A stretch of 64,000 bases of DNA from NCBI RefSeq assembly GCF_000418365.1, contig NC_021663.1, positions 1,736,001-1,800,000 of the forward strand, in the 5' to 3' direction. Of this stretch, positions 57,281-64,000 are shown piece after piece (within the stretch, counting starts at the first letter, position 1; every line of letters begins with the position of its first letter). Made by a program: the position numbers and the translations under genes. A model generated the notes under the pieces. That model did not search any database, was not told the origin of the DNA, and was given only the letters and a program-made list of their open reading frames with translations. This DNA is from Corynebacterium terpenotabidum Y-11. Its GTDB lineage: Bacteria > Actinomycetota > Actinomycetes > Mycobacteriales > Mycobacteriaceae.

Positions 57281-57883
57281 ATGTACATCACGCCCCGACA
57301 TGCCACCGCCCTCACCGCCGCCGTCACTCTCGTCACCCTGCTCGCCGGCTGTTCCGATGACTCGTCCTCCTCCGTCGACAGCGCCGCCGGAGCCACCCTC
57401 ACCAGGGCGTCCGAGGCCACCGGGGATACCGACGGTTCCGACCGCTGTACCACCGCCGATCTCGACATCTCCGTCGGCGCCTCAGACGGAGCCGCCGGCA
57501 GCGTATACCGTGCCCTGGAGTTCCGGAATATCTCGGACTCCGACTGCACTCTCAGCGGCTACCCGGGGGTGAGCCTGGTGACCGGCTCCGACGGCGCCAC
57601 GCAGGTCGGCGAGGCCGCCGACCGTGAACCCGGCGAGGGGGACGCTCCGGTCATCACCCTGGCGCCCGAGGCGTCCGCCTCCGCCGACCTGAAGATCACC
57701 GATCCCGGCGTGTACGGCGACCAGTGCACCGCCACCCCGGCGACTGCACTGAAGATCTACCCTCCCGAGGAACAGGACGCCACGGTCGTCACCGTCGACG
57801 GTCTCGTCGGCTGTACCGGGGAAGACGCCCCCGTCACCCTCCGGATCTCACGGCTGCAGGAACAGATCGTAGCGGCACACTGA
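57281..57883 (+). CDS. DUF4232-type lipoprotein
   Basis: 200 residues. Signal peptide with lipobox LLAGC (residue about 24). After a Ser/Thr/Asp-rich linker, a beta domain CTTADLDISVGASDGAAGSVYRALEFRNISDSDCTLSGYPGVSLV matches DUF4232. Conserved cysteines at both ends probably form disulfides (CTTADL, DCTLSG, QCTA, GCTG). ATG 57281 is leaderless: TACCCT (57268-57273) is 7 nt upstream. Extracytoplasmic; function unknown. Confidence 0.82.
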   Translation: MYITPRHATALTAAVTLVTLLAGCSDDSSSSVDSAAGATLTRASEATGDTDGSDRCTTADLDISVGASDGAAGSVYRALEFRNISDSDCTLSGYPGVSLVTGSDGATQVGEAADREPGEGDAPVITLAPEASASADLKITDPGVYGDQCTATPATALKIYPPEEQDATVVTVDGLVGCTGEDAPVTLRISRLQEQIVAAH

Positions 57884-57888
57884 CCGGG

Positions 57889-57932
57889 CCACTGCCGGTC
57901 CACTGCCAGTCCACTGCCAGTCCACTGTCGGG
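57889..57932. repeat. 11-bp tandem repeat after the DUF4232 lipoprotein
   Basis: Four tandem copies of CCACTGCCAGT-like units (two perfect, flanked by two diverged). Intergenic, immediately after the lipoprotein stop. No hairpin with T run is seen, so not a simple terminator. Confidence 0.8.
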
Positions 57933-57971
57933 TGGCTCTCCGCATTCTGCCCCCCAGCGCCACGTAGACAT

Positions 57972-57977
57972 TAGGCT
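57972..57977 (+). promoter_or_regulatory. -10 box of the NAD(P)-binding protein gene
   Basis: TAGGCT lies 7 nt before ATG 57985, the leaderless spacing. Confidence 0.45.
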
Positions 57978-57984
57978 GGCTGTC

Positions 57985-58692
57985 ATGAGTGACATCGTGA
58001 TCATCGGCGGCCACGGCCGCGTCGCCCTGCTGACTATTCCCCTCCTCGTCGCCGACGGGAACACCGTCACCGCGGTCGTCCGCAACCCAGCGCACATCGC
58101 CGAGGTCGAGGAGGCCGGAGCGACCGGTCTCGTCGCCGATATCGAGACGATGAGCACCGACAGCATCGTCGATCTGCTCCAACCCTTCGACACCGTCATC
58201 TGGTCGGCCGGTGCCGGCGGCGGAGACCCGAAGCGCACCCGGGCGGTCGACGAGAATGCCGCGATCCGCACCATCAACGCTGCCGAAGAATCCCACACCG
58301 ACAGGTTCATCATGGTCTCCTGGTCCGGGTCGTATTCCGACCACGGCATCCCGCGCGACGATCCCTTCCACTACTACGCGGACGCCAAGGCCGCGGCAGA
58401 TTCCCATCTGCGGCACTCGGCTCTCGACTGGACGATCCTCGGACCGTCGACACTCACCGAGGGCGACACCGACGGGATCTCGCTGATTCCGGAGGCCGCG
58501 GGCCGGACCCGCGCCACCTCGGTGCCACGGGAAGCGGTCGCCTCGATGATCTCCGCCGCGGTGAACTGCCCCCGCTGTGCCGGGCACACGGTCCGGTTCA
58601 ACGGCGGAGACGCTGCACCTGCTGACGTGCTGCACGATCTGGCCCTCAATCTCTCCAACGCCCTCGACTCCCACCGTTCCGGATTCGAGTGA
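57985..58692 (+). CDS. NAD(P)-binding oxidoreductase (atypical SDR, YwnB-like)
   Basis: 235 residues. N-terminal Rossmann motif VIIGGHGRVALLTIPLL, then VVRNPAHIAEVEEAGATGLVADIE, WSAGAGGGDP, and SWSGSYSDHGIPRDDPFHYYADAKAAADSHL, which holds the YxxxK-like arrangement. No classical Ser-Tyr-Lys triad is complete. Such proteins reduce unknown metabolites or act as NmrA-like sensors. Not assigned further. Confidence 0.82.
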   Translation: MSDIVIIGGHGRVALLTIPLLVADGNTVTAVVRNPAHIAEVEEAGATGLVADIETMSTDSIVDLLQPFDTVIWSAGAGGGDPKRTRAVDENAAIRTINAAEESHTDRFIMVSWSGSYSDHGIPRDDPFHYYADAKAAADSHLRHSALDWTILGPSTLTEGDTDGISLIPEAAGRTRATSVPREAVASMISAAVNCPRCAGHTVRFNGGDAAPADVLHDLALNLSNALDSHRSGFE

Positions 58693-58766
58693 ACCGACCG
58701 CGCGCGGGCCGGAGGCCACGGATACACTGATCTGGTTTCCCCGTCCCTGTCAGTGAAGGATGTCCC

Positions 58767-59738
58767 ATGGCCGGTGGCCTGTTCGCTCTACTTGATGATG
58801 TGGCGCTCCTCGCGAAGAAGGCGGCCATCGCGACACGCGATGTCGCCAGTTCCGCGGCATCCACCTCATCCAAGGCGGCGGCAGTCGTCGTCGATGACGC
58901 CGCGGTCGCCCCAGGGTTCGTCGACGGGGTGACGCCTGCCCGTGAACTCCCGATTGTCTGGAAGATCACCAAGGGCTCGCTGGTCAACAAGATCGTCATC
59001 ATCCTGCCCCTCGCCCTGCTGCTCAGTTGGCTCGCGCCTTGGGCACTGACCCCGATCCTCATGGTGGGCGGTACCTACCTGTCCTTCGAGGGCGCGGAGA
59101 AGATCTGGCACGCCCTCGCCGCCCGCCGAGGCGGTGGACACGCCGAGGACCATGCCGCCGCCGAGAAGGGGCCGGACGACGAGGCCGCCCTGGTGAAGGG
59201 GGCGGTGATGACGGACCTGATCCTCTCGGCGGAGATCATGGTCATCTCCCTCAACGAAGTCAGTGACCGGCCGTTCCTGGAACGTGCGGCAATCCTTGTC
59301 GTGGTGGCCCTGGTCATCACCGTCGTCGTCTACGGGGTGGTCGGACTGCTGGTGAAGATGGATGACGTGGGCCTGCGGCTGGCGTCCAGCGAGGTCGGAC
59401 GTACTGGCGTGATCCAGAAACTGGGCCGGGCAATGGTCATCGGCATGCCGAACCTGCTGTCCACGCTGTCGGTGGTCGGCACCGCCGCGATGCTGTGGGT
59501 CGGTGGGCATATCCTGCTCTCCGGTACCGATGAACTCGGCTGGCACGGCCCCCACAATGTGGTCCACCATCTCGAGGAGGCCGTCTCCGGGGCTGGCGGC
59601 GCGGTGCAGTGGCTGGTGGACACCGGCATCTCGGCGGTCGTCGGCTTCCTCGTCGGTTCGCTGGTGCTGGGGATCGTCCATCTGGTGACGCCGCTGGTGC
59701 GTCCCCTGGTCAACCGGGGCGGACGCGCGGACGGCTGA
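58767..59738 (+). CDS. DUF808 family inner-membrane protein
   Basis: 323 residues: N-terminal LFALLDDVALLAKKAAIATRDVA is the DUF808 (YedI) signature; membrane segments about 80-110, 150-230 and 260-300. ATG 58767 follows GAAGGA. TACACT near 58725 may be its -10. The conserved family has no known function; it may be a transporter. Confidence 0.85.
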   Translation: MAGGLFALLDDVALLAKKAAIATRDVASSAASTSSKAAAVVVDDAAVAPGFVDGVTPARELPIVWKITKGSLVNKIVIILPLALLLSWLAPWALTPILMVGGTYLSFEGAEKIWHALAARRGGGHAEDHAAAEKGPDDEAALVKGAVMTDLILSAEIMVISLNEVSDRPFLERAAILVVVALVITVVVYGVVGLLVKMDDVGLRLASSEVGRTGVIQKLGRAMVIGMPNLLSTLSVVGTAAMLWVGGHILLSGTDELGWHGPHNVVHHLEEAVSGAGGAVQWLVDTGISAVVGFLVGSLVLGIVHLVTPLVRPLVNRGGRADG

Positions 59739-59774
59739 CTGTCCGGTCCGCCGCGATCCCCCGCGACCCGCCGC

Positions 59775-60530
59775 TCAGAGCAAGCCGATACGGCGCTGCC
59801 GGTACCGGCGCCCGGTCGGCAGGATCAGGCTCGACGGGGTGGCTTCCAGCTCCCCGGGTGCCGGGGGCAGCGCCGTCTCCACGAGAATCGGCAGGTGGTC
59901 CGAGCCGTCCTGGGGCAACGAGGTGACGGTGGGGGCGACGTAACCCCGGGACAGGGCGAGGTCGTAGTTGCCGCGCAGCACCCCGTAGCGCCGGTAGGTG
60001 GAGGATGCACTGCGTGCGACGTGGTAGCCGTAGGAACCCACGTGGCGGGCCAGTCCCTCCTGGAACACCGGGTAGTTGAAGTCGCCGACCATCACCGACG
60101 GCAGACCCGGCCCCAGGTCATGCAGGGCGCTGAAAGCGGTCCGGATCTGCTGACGCCGCAGCGAGTTGCTCGCCGTCAGCGGGGCGGCATGGAAGGAGGA
60201 GATGAGCACCTCTCCGCCGTGCTCCGCATCGTGGGCCAGGACCGTCGCCAACCGTTCCTCCCCCGGTTTCATCACCAGGTCATGCAACGACTTCTCCAGC
60301 GGCACAGTCAGCAGCGACCGGGGATCGAACCGGCTCGTACGCAGGTACACCGCCAGTCCGAGCCGACTTCCGGTGGTGGACTGCACCAGCTCCAGATCCC
60401 CGATGCGGGTCGGCAGAGTGGCGGTATCCGCCTCCTGCAGGCACAGGGCATCCGGGTCATGGAGGTCCGCCAACGGGGCGAGTTCCCCGGCGGCGTTGTT
60501 GTGCTGGAGGTTGTAGCTGATCAACTTCAT
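59775..60530 (-). CDS. Endonuclease/exonuclease/phosphatase family protein
   Basis: 251 residues. EEP fold: N-terminal LISYNLQHNNAAG, ALCLQEADTA (metal-binding Glu), HAAPL, VMVGDFNYP (metal/catalytic Asp-Asn), SDHLPILV (final His). Could act on DNA, phosphoinositide or nucleotide phosphodiesters. ATG 60530 is leaderless: TACCGT (60544-60539) is 8 nt upstream. No signal peptide. Confidence 0.82.
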   Translation of the reverse strand: MKLISYNLQHNNAAGELAPLADLHDPDALCLQEADTATLPTRIGDLELVQSTTGSRLGLAVYLRTSRFDPRSLLTVPLEKSLHDLVMKPGEERLATVLAHDAEHGGEVLISSFHAAPLTASNSLRRQQIRTAFSALHDLGPGLPSVMVGDFNYPVFQEGLARHVGSYGYHVARSASSTYRRYGVLRGNYDLALSRGYVAPTVTSLPQDGSDHLPILVETALPPAPGELEATPSSLILPTGRRYRQRRIGLL

Positions 60531-60618
60531 TACGGTCCACGGTAGTCCCCCGCGGACGCGACCGTCAGGCAACCGGCCACAGAAGCACCCGGTCCACCGA
60601 GCTTGACCAGAGTGCCGG

Positions 60619-60933
60619 CTAGGTGACGTCTCCGTCAACGTAGAACCAACGACCGTCCTCCCGGACGAACCGGGACCGCTCATGCTGCACACCGATCCCC
60701 CCGTCCGACTGCCGGTAGGTCGCCCGGAATTCCACGATCCCGGTCGTGTCATCCGGACCACCGGCCTCGGTGTCGACGATCTGCAGCCCCCGCCAGTCCG
60801 GGCCACCAGTCAGATCGAGGCTCTCCGGGGCGGTGGTGGGATGCCAGGTACGCAGCAGCCACGCGGCGTCCCCGTCCCGGAACGCCCGGAACCGTGAGCG
60901 CATCAGCGCCTCAGCGGTAGCAGGTTCTTCCAC
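60619..60933 (-). CDS. YchJ-like protein (UPF0225), short form
   Basis: 104 residues. Matches the YchJ NTF2-like middle domain: ALMRSRFRAFRDGDAAWLLRTWHP, LTGGPDWRGLQIVDTEAGG, VEFRATYR, RFVREDGRWFYVDGD. The N-terminal CxCGS and C-terminal SEC-C zinc motifs of full YchJ proteins are absent, giving the short actinobacterial form. GTG 60933 is 7 nt from GGAAGG; GTG 60939 is an alternative. Confidence 0.78.
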   Translation of the reverse strand: MEEPATAEALMRSRFRAFRDGDAAWLLRTWHPTTAPESLDLTGGPDWRGLQIVDTEAGGPDDTTGIVEFRATYRQSDGGIGVQHERSRFVREDGRWFYVDGDVT

Positions 60934-61033
60934 GGTCACACCTTCCGTCGACGTGATCCGGGGGCACGGTCACTGCCCCCGAGTTTACCGTCTTGCCGGT
61001 GTGGTCCCGCACCGAACCGCTACGATGGCCGCC

Positions 61034-61687
61034 ATGCATCTGAAGCACCTGTCTGGACCCGCCGTCGCTCTTTCCACCGTGGCGCTGGTGGCGACGCTCT
61101 CCGCCTGCTCCGACAACAACGAGGACGACAGCTCTGTCGTCGTCACCGTGACCTCCGAGGTCACCACCACCCCTGCCACCACTACCGCCCGCGCCGGCGC
61201 ATCGATGACCGCCACCGCCGACAGTCGTGCCACCGAAGAACCCGGGACAGACGGCACCGGCGGCGACAACGGACTGCCCGCCCCCTTCTCCACCGCCCTC
61301 GACAACGTCGACGGTGCGTACCAGTACTCGCTGATGGACCTCACCGGAGACGGGGAGCCGGAACTGCTCCTGCGTGAGGAGTCCGACGGCATCGGCACCA
61401 TCACCGTCTTCACGTCCGACGGCACCGCGGTCCCCACCACGCTCCAGGACGGCCCCGGCGGACCGGACGGTGCCACGTACAGCGTTGCGGCAACCTCCGA
61501 CCAGACCGGTCTGCTCACCACAGAGACCCCGGCCGGTCTCGACACGACCACGACGGTCCGGTGGGAGCTGTCCGGCGGCTACCTGCAGCGGACCTCCGAC
61601 TCCTGGACGTACATCGGCGGACTGGTCCCCCTCGACCTCGCTGCCAGGACCCAGGAGATCAGCTGGACCGACGGCACCACCGACTGA
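61034..61687 (+). CDS. Lipoprotein, Thr-rich, extracytoplasmic
   Basis: 217 residues. Signal peptide with lipobox LSAC near residue 25. A Thr/Ala/Ser-rich linker (TTTPATTTARAG) precedes a beta domain: YQYSLMDLTGDGEPELLLREESDGIGTITVFTSDG (FG-GAP-like, DLTGDGEPELLL). ATG 61034 is leaderless (TACGAT at 61021-61026, 7 nt upstream). The nearest gene left of the integrative element. Confidence 0.78.
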   Translation: MHLKHLSGPAVALSTVALVATLSACSDNNEDDSSVVVTVTSEVTTTPATTTARAGASMTATADSRATEEPGTDGTGGDNGLPAPFSTALDNVDGAYQYSLMDLTGDGEPELLLREESDGIGTITVFTSDGTAVPTTLQDGPGGPDGATYSVAATSDQTGLLTTETPAGLDTTTTVRWELSGGYLQRTSDSWTYIGGLVPLDLAARTQEISWTDGTTD

Positions 61688-61701
61688 CCCGGTACAGCGG
61701 G

Positions 61702-61720
61702 GTCAGACGTTGAACTTGAA
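61702..61720. other. Candidate attachment core: 3' end of ychF (FKFNV-stop)
   Basis: On the minus strand the 18 bases to TGA encode FKFNV-stop, the usual C-terminus of corynebacterial YchF (EFKFNV). The sequence to the right does not continue as ychF: the codon before TTC does not match and a stop lies two codons upstream. So only the last codons remain, as expected of a duplicated att core. The host gene would lie beyond the right edge. Confidence 0.45.
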
Positions 61721-61850
61721 CGATCATTGCGGATGATATGACCTGCGGTTTTCGGTTTCCTCAGGTCAGGGCGTTGCACGTTCTGCGTGTCCGGCACCTG
61801 AAACGCTCTCGGTAGAGTCTCCTGCGGGATGAGTCGGGCCATCCGGGCAT

Positions 61851-61894
61851 GCGAAAAGGACCCCACCATCGGTGTGATGGTGGGGCCTTTTTCG
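61851..61894. terminator. Bidirectional intrinsic terminator at the element edge
   Basis: GCGAAAAGGACCCCACCATC pairs with GATGGTGGGGCCTTTTTCGC with mismatch at one position; both strands then have T runs. Likely ends the leftward prophage operon and shields the host lipoprotein side. Confidence 0.8.
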
Positions 61895-62560
61895 CCTGCC
61901 CGGGTGTCCCGATCTCCGGCTCGCTTGGGTCTCGCGGTGATCCACATCCCGGCGACCGAAGGGATCCCCACGATGAGTCCAGTGATGATCTCGCCAATCA
62001 CTCGTGCACCCCCGGGCTCTGATCTCAGTGCGATTCCCCGCCAGACCGCCCACACCGTCATCAACGCAACGCATCCATAGACGCTTACGCTTCCCCAGTT
62101 CGCCTGCCCCGGAGCCGTGATCGCGTCGGTGGCCAACGACCCGCTCCACAGCACATTGAGCCCGACGGCCATGGACAGGACCCCCTCAGCGAGAGCTGAT
62201 TCCGCCTGCAGTGAGGACGCCGCGCACCCCACACCGACAGCCACCCAGACGGACAGTGCCAGTCACCGCTCCGACGGGTGCCCCGGCGGGGGCAACGACA
62301 GATACGAGGCACCACGGACGATGCACTCTCCCCCAAGGATGATCAGTAGCGCGACATCGGTGATTAGGAATGCGCGCAGCCGCTCCGCCCGGGTTCTGAG
62401 CTGCGGCGGCAGATGATCAATCGGCATCATATGCTCCGAGCCGCGTTGAACCTCTCGACCATCTCCGACAGCCCTGCGGCATCCAGCGCTAGGGTCGGCC
62501 TTCGCCGGGGTGGTCCGGGTCGTGCAGCTTCCCCACGGCGCGACCAAGTATCTTCAACTC

Positions 62561-62974
62561 ATGGGAATTGCTGCCTTCGTCATCTCCTGCATCGCCGTCC
62601 TAATCTCGCTGTGGGCCGGATGGAATGCCTTCCTGTCGAGACGTGCCGCACAGACCTCCGCCGAGGCGGCAGACGTCACCGTGAAGGAACGCCGTTTCCG
62701 GTGGTCAGTCACTCGATGCGACGACCAGGAGTTCACCGTCCGCAATGAGGGGACAGTCACCGCGCTTGATGTGTCGATCACTGCTGGCGCTATGCGAGAA
62801 AAGGCGCTTCGAGATGCTGACCGTCTCGACCTCGGCCCGGGCGAAGCAGTGAACTTCGTGGCTTTGGGCGCATGGGGCAGCCCGGTCCTTGACTTCATCA
62901 TCAATTGGACTCCGAATCTCCCCGATGCCAAGCGAAGAACCTGGACAGAGCCGTGTCCTCCCAAAGCCAAGTGA
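62561..62974 (+). CDS. Prophage membrane-anchored protein, oppositely oriented to the operon
   Basis: 137 residues. One N-terminal membrane helix (GIAAFVISCIAVLISLWAGWNAFLS) then a soluble domain (FRWSVTRCDDQEFTVRNEGTVTALDVSITAGAM) that looks like an Ig-like or CARDB-type beta sandwich. TATCTT (62549-62554) is 6 nt before ATG 62561, so it has its own leaderless promoter. A lone gene facing against its neighbours near an immunity region is typical of a prophage accessory (moron) gene; function is not known. Confidence 0.65.
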   Translation: MGIAAFVISCIAVLISLWAGWNAFLSRRAAQTSAEAADVTVKERRFRWSVTRCDDQEFTVRNEGTVTALDVSITAGAMREKALRDADRLDLGPGEAVNFVALGAWGSPVLDFIINWTPNLPDAKRRTWTEPCPPKAK

Positions 62975-63098
62975 CCCCTGCTTCCTCCGCCAGTGCTTTG
63001 GCTCGTCGGACGACCTTGAGGGTCTGCCTAGTTTCGTAGAGGATCCAGGTCGCCACAGCCAGCGCGAGGATACTGATCCCGAGTGGCAGCTGCCTCAT
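62901..63098 (-). CDS. Small single-helix membrane protein
   Basis: 65 residues with one N-terminal membrane helix (LPLGISILALAVATWILYE) and a charged tail (TLKVVRRAKALAEEAGVTWLWED). ATG 63098 overlaps the upstream stop by one base (TGATG). It overlaps the convergent gene by 74 bp. Unrecognised. Confidence 0.5.
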   Translation of the reverse strand: MRQLPLGISILALAVATWILYETRQTLKVVRRAKALAEEAGVTWLWEDTALSRFFAWHRGDSESN

Positions 63099-63349
63099 CA
63101 CGCCACCGCCTGGCCATCAGCGTCGGCGTCTGCGGTCGCCTCGACGTGCTTCTGGGCGGCGGCGAGGATGCGGGGCGCCCGGTCTGATTCGGGCTTCATC
63201 GCGCAGCGGATGCGGAGGTTCCACACGTGGCCCCAGCATCGGGATGGGTGGAGGTAGGTCTCGAACTGGTCCTGCCCGGACTGGACGATGATGTGGCGGC
63301 TGGTGCCGACGAAAATGTCGGTAGTGGTCTCGTCCTGGATGATCTTCAT
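63098..63349 (-). CDS. Hypothetical prophage protein
   Basis: 83 residues, no membrane segment. MKIIQDETTTDIFVGTSRHIIV then LHPSRCWGHVWNLRIRC; Ala/Asp-rich C-terminus (ADADADGQAVA). ATG 63349 has AAGGGGCG upstream. Second gene of the leftward early operon after the HTH gene. Not recognised. Confidence 0.55.
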   Translation of the reverse strand: MKIIQDETTTDIFVGTSRHIIVQSGQDQFETYLHPSRCWGHVWNLRIRCAMKPESDRAPRILAAAQKHVEATADADADGQAVA

Positions 63350-63384
63350 GGCACGCCCCTTCGCTTGTTGTGGGGACGCCGCGG

Positions 63385-63614
63385 TCAGGCGGCGGCAAGA
63401 ACTGTGACGTCGAATGCATCCTGGAAGGTGATGGGAAAACGCCCCAACACTCCAGCCCTGCCTCAGCCTTCCCGGCGCGATATCGGCTGATTGTGGAGGC
63501 GTTTACGCCGAGCTCCTCTGCGAGTTCCGCAGCCCCTCCAGCGTTCTCAATTGCTTTGTCGATCCAGTCCTTGCGCACTCTGACCGTCCGCATTCCGTCC
63601 ACGATTCGCTCCAT
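63385..63614 (-). pseudogene. Cro-like HTH regulator, apparently frameshifted
   Basis: From ATG 63614 the frame gives RKDWIDKAIENAGGAAELAEELGVNASTISRYRAGKAEAG, a helix-turn-helix. After that the other frame fits: VLGRFPITFQDAFDVTVLAAA then TGA at 63387-63385, the usual end of small phage regulators. A one-base frameshift near 63450-63470 separates them. In the uncorrected frame the protein runs on through downstream genes as Arg/Pro-rich sequence, which looks wrong. First gene of the leftward operon. Confidence 0.6.
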
Positions 63615-63654
63615 CGATTGTCCCAAACCAACTCTGCTGGTGTTACACAACGCG

Positions 63655-63738
63655 GCAATAGCGCACGGGTTGCGCGTACGCAACCCTGAAGTTGCGAGTG
63701 TCCACCCCCTTGCAGCGTTGCACCTGCACAACTATGGT
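63655..63738. promoter_or_regulatory. Divergent immunity-region promoters and operator palindrome
   Basis: Leftward promoter: -35 TTGCGT (63683-63678) and -10 TATTGC (63660-63655), 17-bp spacer. Rightward promoter: -35 TTGCAG (63710-63715) and -10 TATGGT (63733-63738), 17-bp spacer. A perfect 8-bp inverted repeat (GGGTTGCG/CGCAACCC, 63667-63686, spacer CGTA) covers the leftward -35 and spacer. Additional GTTGC half-sites at 63691 and 63717 lie toward the rightward promoter. A classic phage-switch layout. Confidence 0.65.
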
Positions 63739-63798
63739 TATGGCCGGAGCCAACCTTTCCTCGTACGGAAGATCCTCAGAACGCAGGAGAGCAGAGCG

Positions 63799-64000
63799 AT
63801 GACAAACACGCGATGGTGGAGATACGTGACAGGCCTCCTTGGCCAGGACAACTACTCGGAGGCGGCTTCGAGGGCAGGGTTCGATAAGTCCGCTTTCACC
63901 AGGTGGAAGAAGGGCGCCGCCGCCGACCCAGCTTTTGCCGTCAAGCTCGCTCGCGCCTACGGATCCAACGTTCTTGAAGCGCTCGTTGAAGCGGAACTGA
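63799..64000 (+). CDS. Phage immunity-repressor-like HTH protein, 5' portion (runs off right edge)
   Basis: The first 67 codons are in the window. TNTRWWRYVTGLLGQDNYSEAASRAGFDKSAFTRWKKGAAAD carries a helix-turn-helix and the WxxYV opening typical of immunity repressors of actinobacterial phages; AFAVKLARAYGSNVLEALVEAEL follows. ATG 63799 has AGGAGA about 10 nt before it and a leader of about 55 nt from the predicted promoter. Likely lysogeny repressor, divergent from the Cro-like gene. Confidence 0.72.
   Translation, partial: MTNTRWWRYVTGLLGQDNYSEAASRAGFDKSAFTRWKKGAAADPAFAVKLARAYGSNVLEALVEAEL

Larger units (their letters stand above)
61579..62427 (-). pseudogene. Membrane protein with in-frame TGA and readthrough 3' end
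   Basis: From ATG 62427 (MPIDHLPPQLRTRAERLRAFLITDVALLIILGG) a frame runs to TGA at 62265-62263. Beyond it the same frame continues with LALSVWVAVGVGCAASSLQ and three more membrane helices, so the parts together look like one four- or five-helix membrane protein. The 3' end is also doubtful: it passes through a terminator hairpin (61851-61894) and the att core before a stop at 61579 in host DNA. A nonsense mutation plus loss of the natural stop, or two separate small genes, are both possible. Confidence 0.5.
61702..64000. mobile_element. Left part of a prophage or integrative element
   Basis: Right of the att core the gene content changes to short unrecognised ORFs, three small membrane proteins, a divergent pair of HTH regulators with a palindromic operator region, damaged genes and an opposite-strand single gene. 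No integrase is in the window, so the exact element type is unproven. The element continues beyond the right edge. Confidence 0.6.

Noticed and set aside
61829..62080. Plus-strand small ORF next to the att core
   Set aside because: It starts near the terminator hairpin and is antisense to the membrane-protein frame. No ribosome site or motif.

Overview
This 64 kb window is chromosomal DNA from a GC-rich Corynebacteriales species, most likely a Corynebacterium. The main evidence is the lysine/threonine block (rho, thrB, hom, lysA, argS, tRNA-Arg) in the order known from C. glutamicum, a fused 2-oxoglutarate dehydrogenase OdhA of the actinobacterial Kgd type, the sigE-cseE-tatB-mrp cluster, and mycothiol (mshB) and succinyl-diaminopimelate (dapC, dapD, dapE) genes. 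A FadE25-like acyl-CoA dehydrogenase and an acyl-CoA synthetase suggest a lipid-using species (C. variabile/nuruki-like) rather than C. glutamicum itself. The species assignment is inference.

Layout. 1-8.7 kb: 5' part of rho, a divergent acyl-CoA ligase, then argS-lysA-hom-thrB on the minus strand with tRNA-Arg(CCG) divergent from argS. 8.8-17.2 kb: four tightly packed minus-strand genes for DNA or nucleic-acid processing (SNF2 helicase, SWIM zinc-finger protein, SbcD-like nuclease, SbcC/YhaN-like ATPase). 17.3-25 kb: sodium/proline symporter, secreted HNH nuclease, DEAD-box helicase, amino-acid permease and gluconeogenic-type GAPDH. 25-31.4 kb: hypotheticals, odhA, and a lipoprotein/membrane protein pair. 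31.5-34.5 kb: three genes linked to magnesium handling (CorA, a soluble MgtE-like protein, DUF1003). 34.5-41.3 kb: mrp, tatB, anti-sigma CseE, SigE, O-methyltransferase, DedA, a GH32-like protein and an RlmA-like rRNA methyltransferase. 41.3-49.5 kb: an apparently inactive M17 peptidase homologue, DivIVA-motif membrane protein, LOG protein, dapE, permease, dapD, dapC and ferredoxin. 49.5-61.7 kb: mshB, peptide-type binding protein, typA, secreted and lipid-anchored proteins, fadE, SDR, DUF808, EEP hydrolase, YchJ-like protein and a lipoprotein.

From about 61.7 kb to the right edge the character changes: short poorly conserved ORFs, membrane proteins, a frameshifted small HTH gene, a divergent HTH repressor and an operator palindrome between them. 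This reads as the immunity end of a prophage or related integrative element. Its left boundary carries a sequence that would encode the last residues of YchF on the minus strand (FKFNV-stop), so the element may have integrated at the 3' end of ychF.

Many genes start on an ATG or GTG placed 6-8 nt after a TANNNT box, which predicts leaderless transcripts, and this was used to choose several starts. The most interesting parts are the four-gene SNF2/SWIM/nuclease/ATPase operon and the prophage edge.
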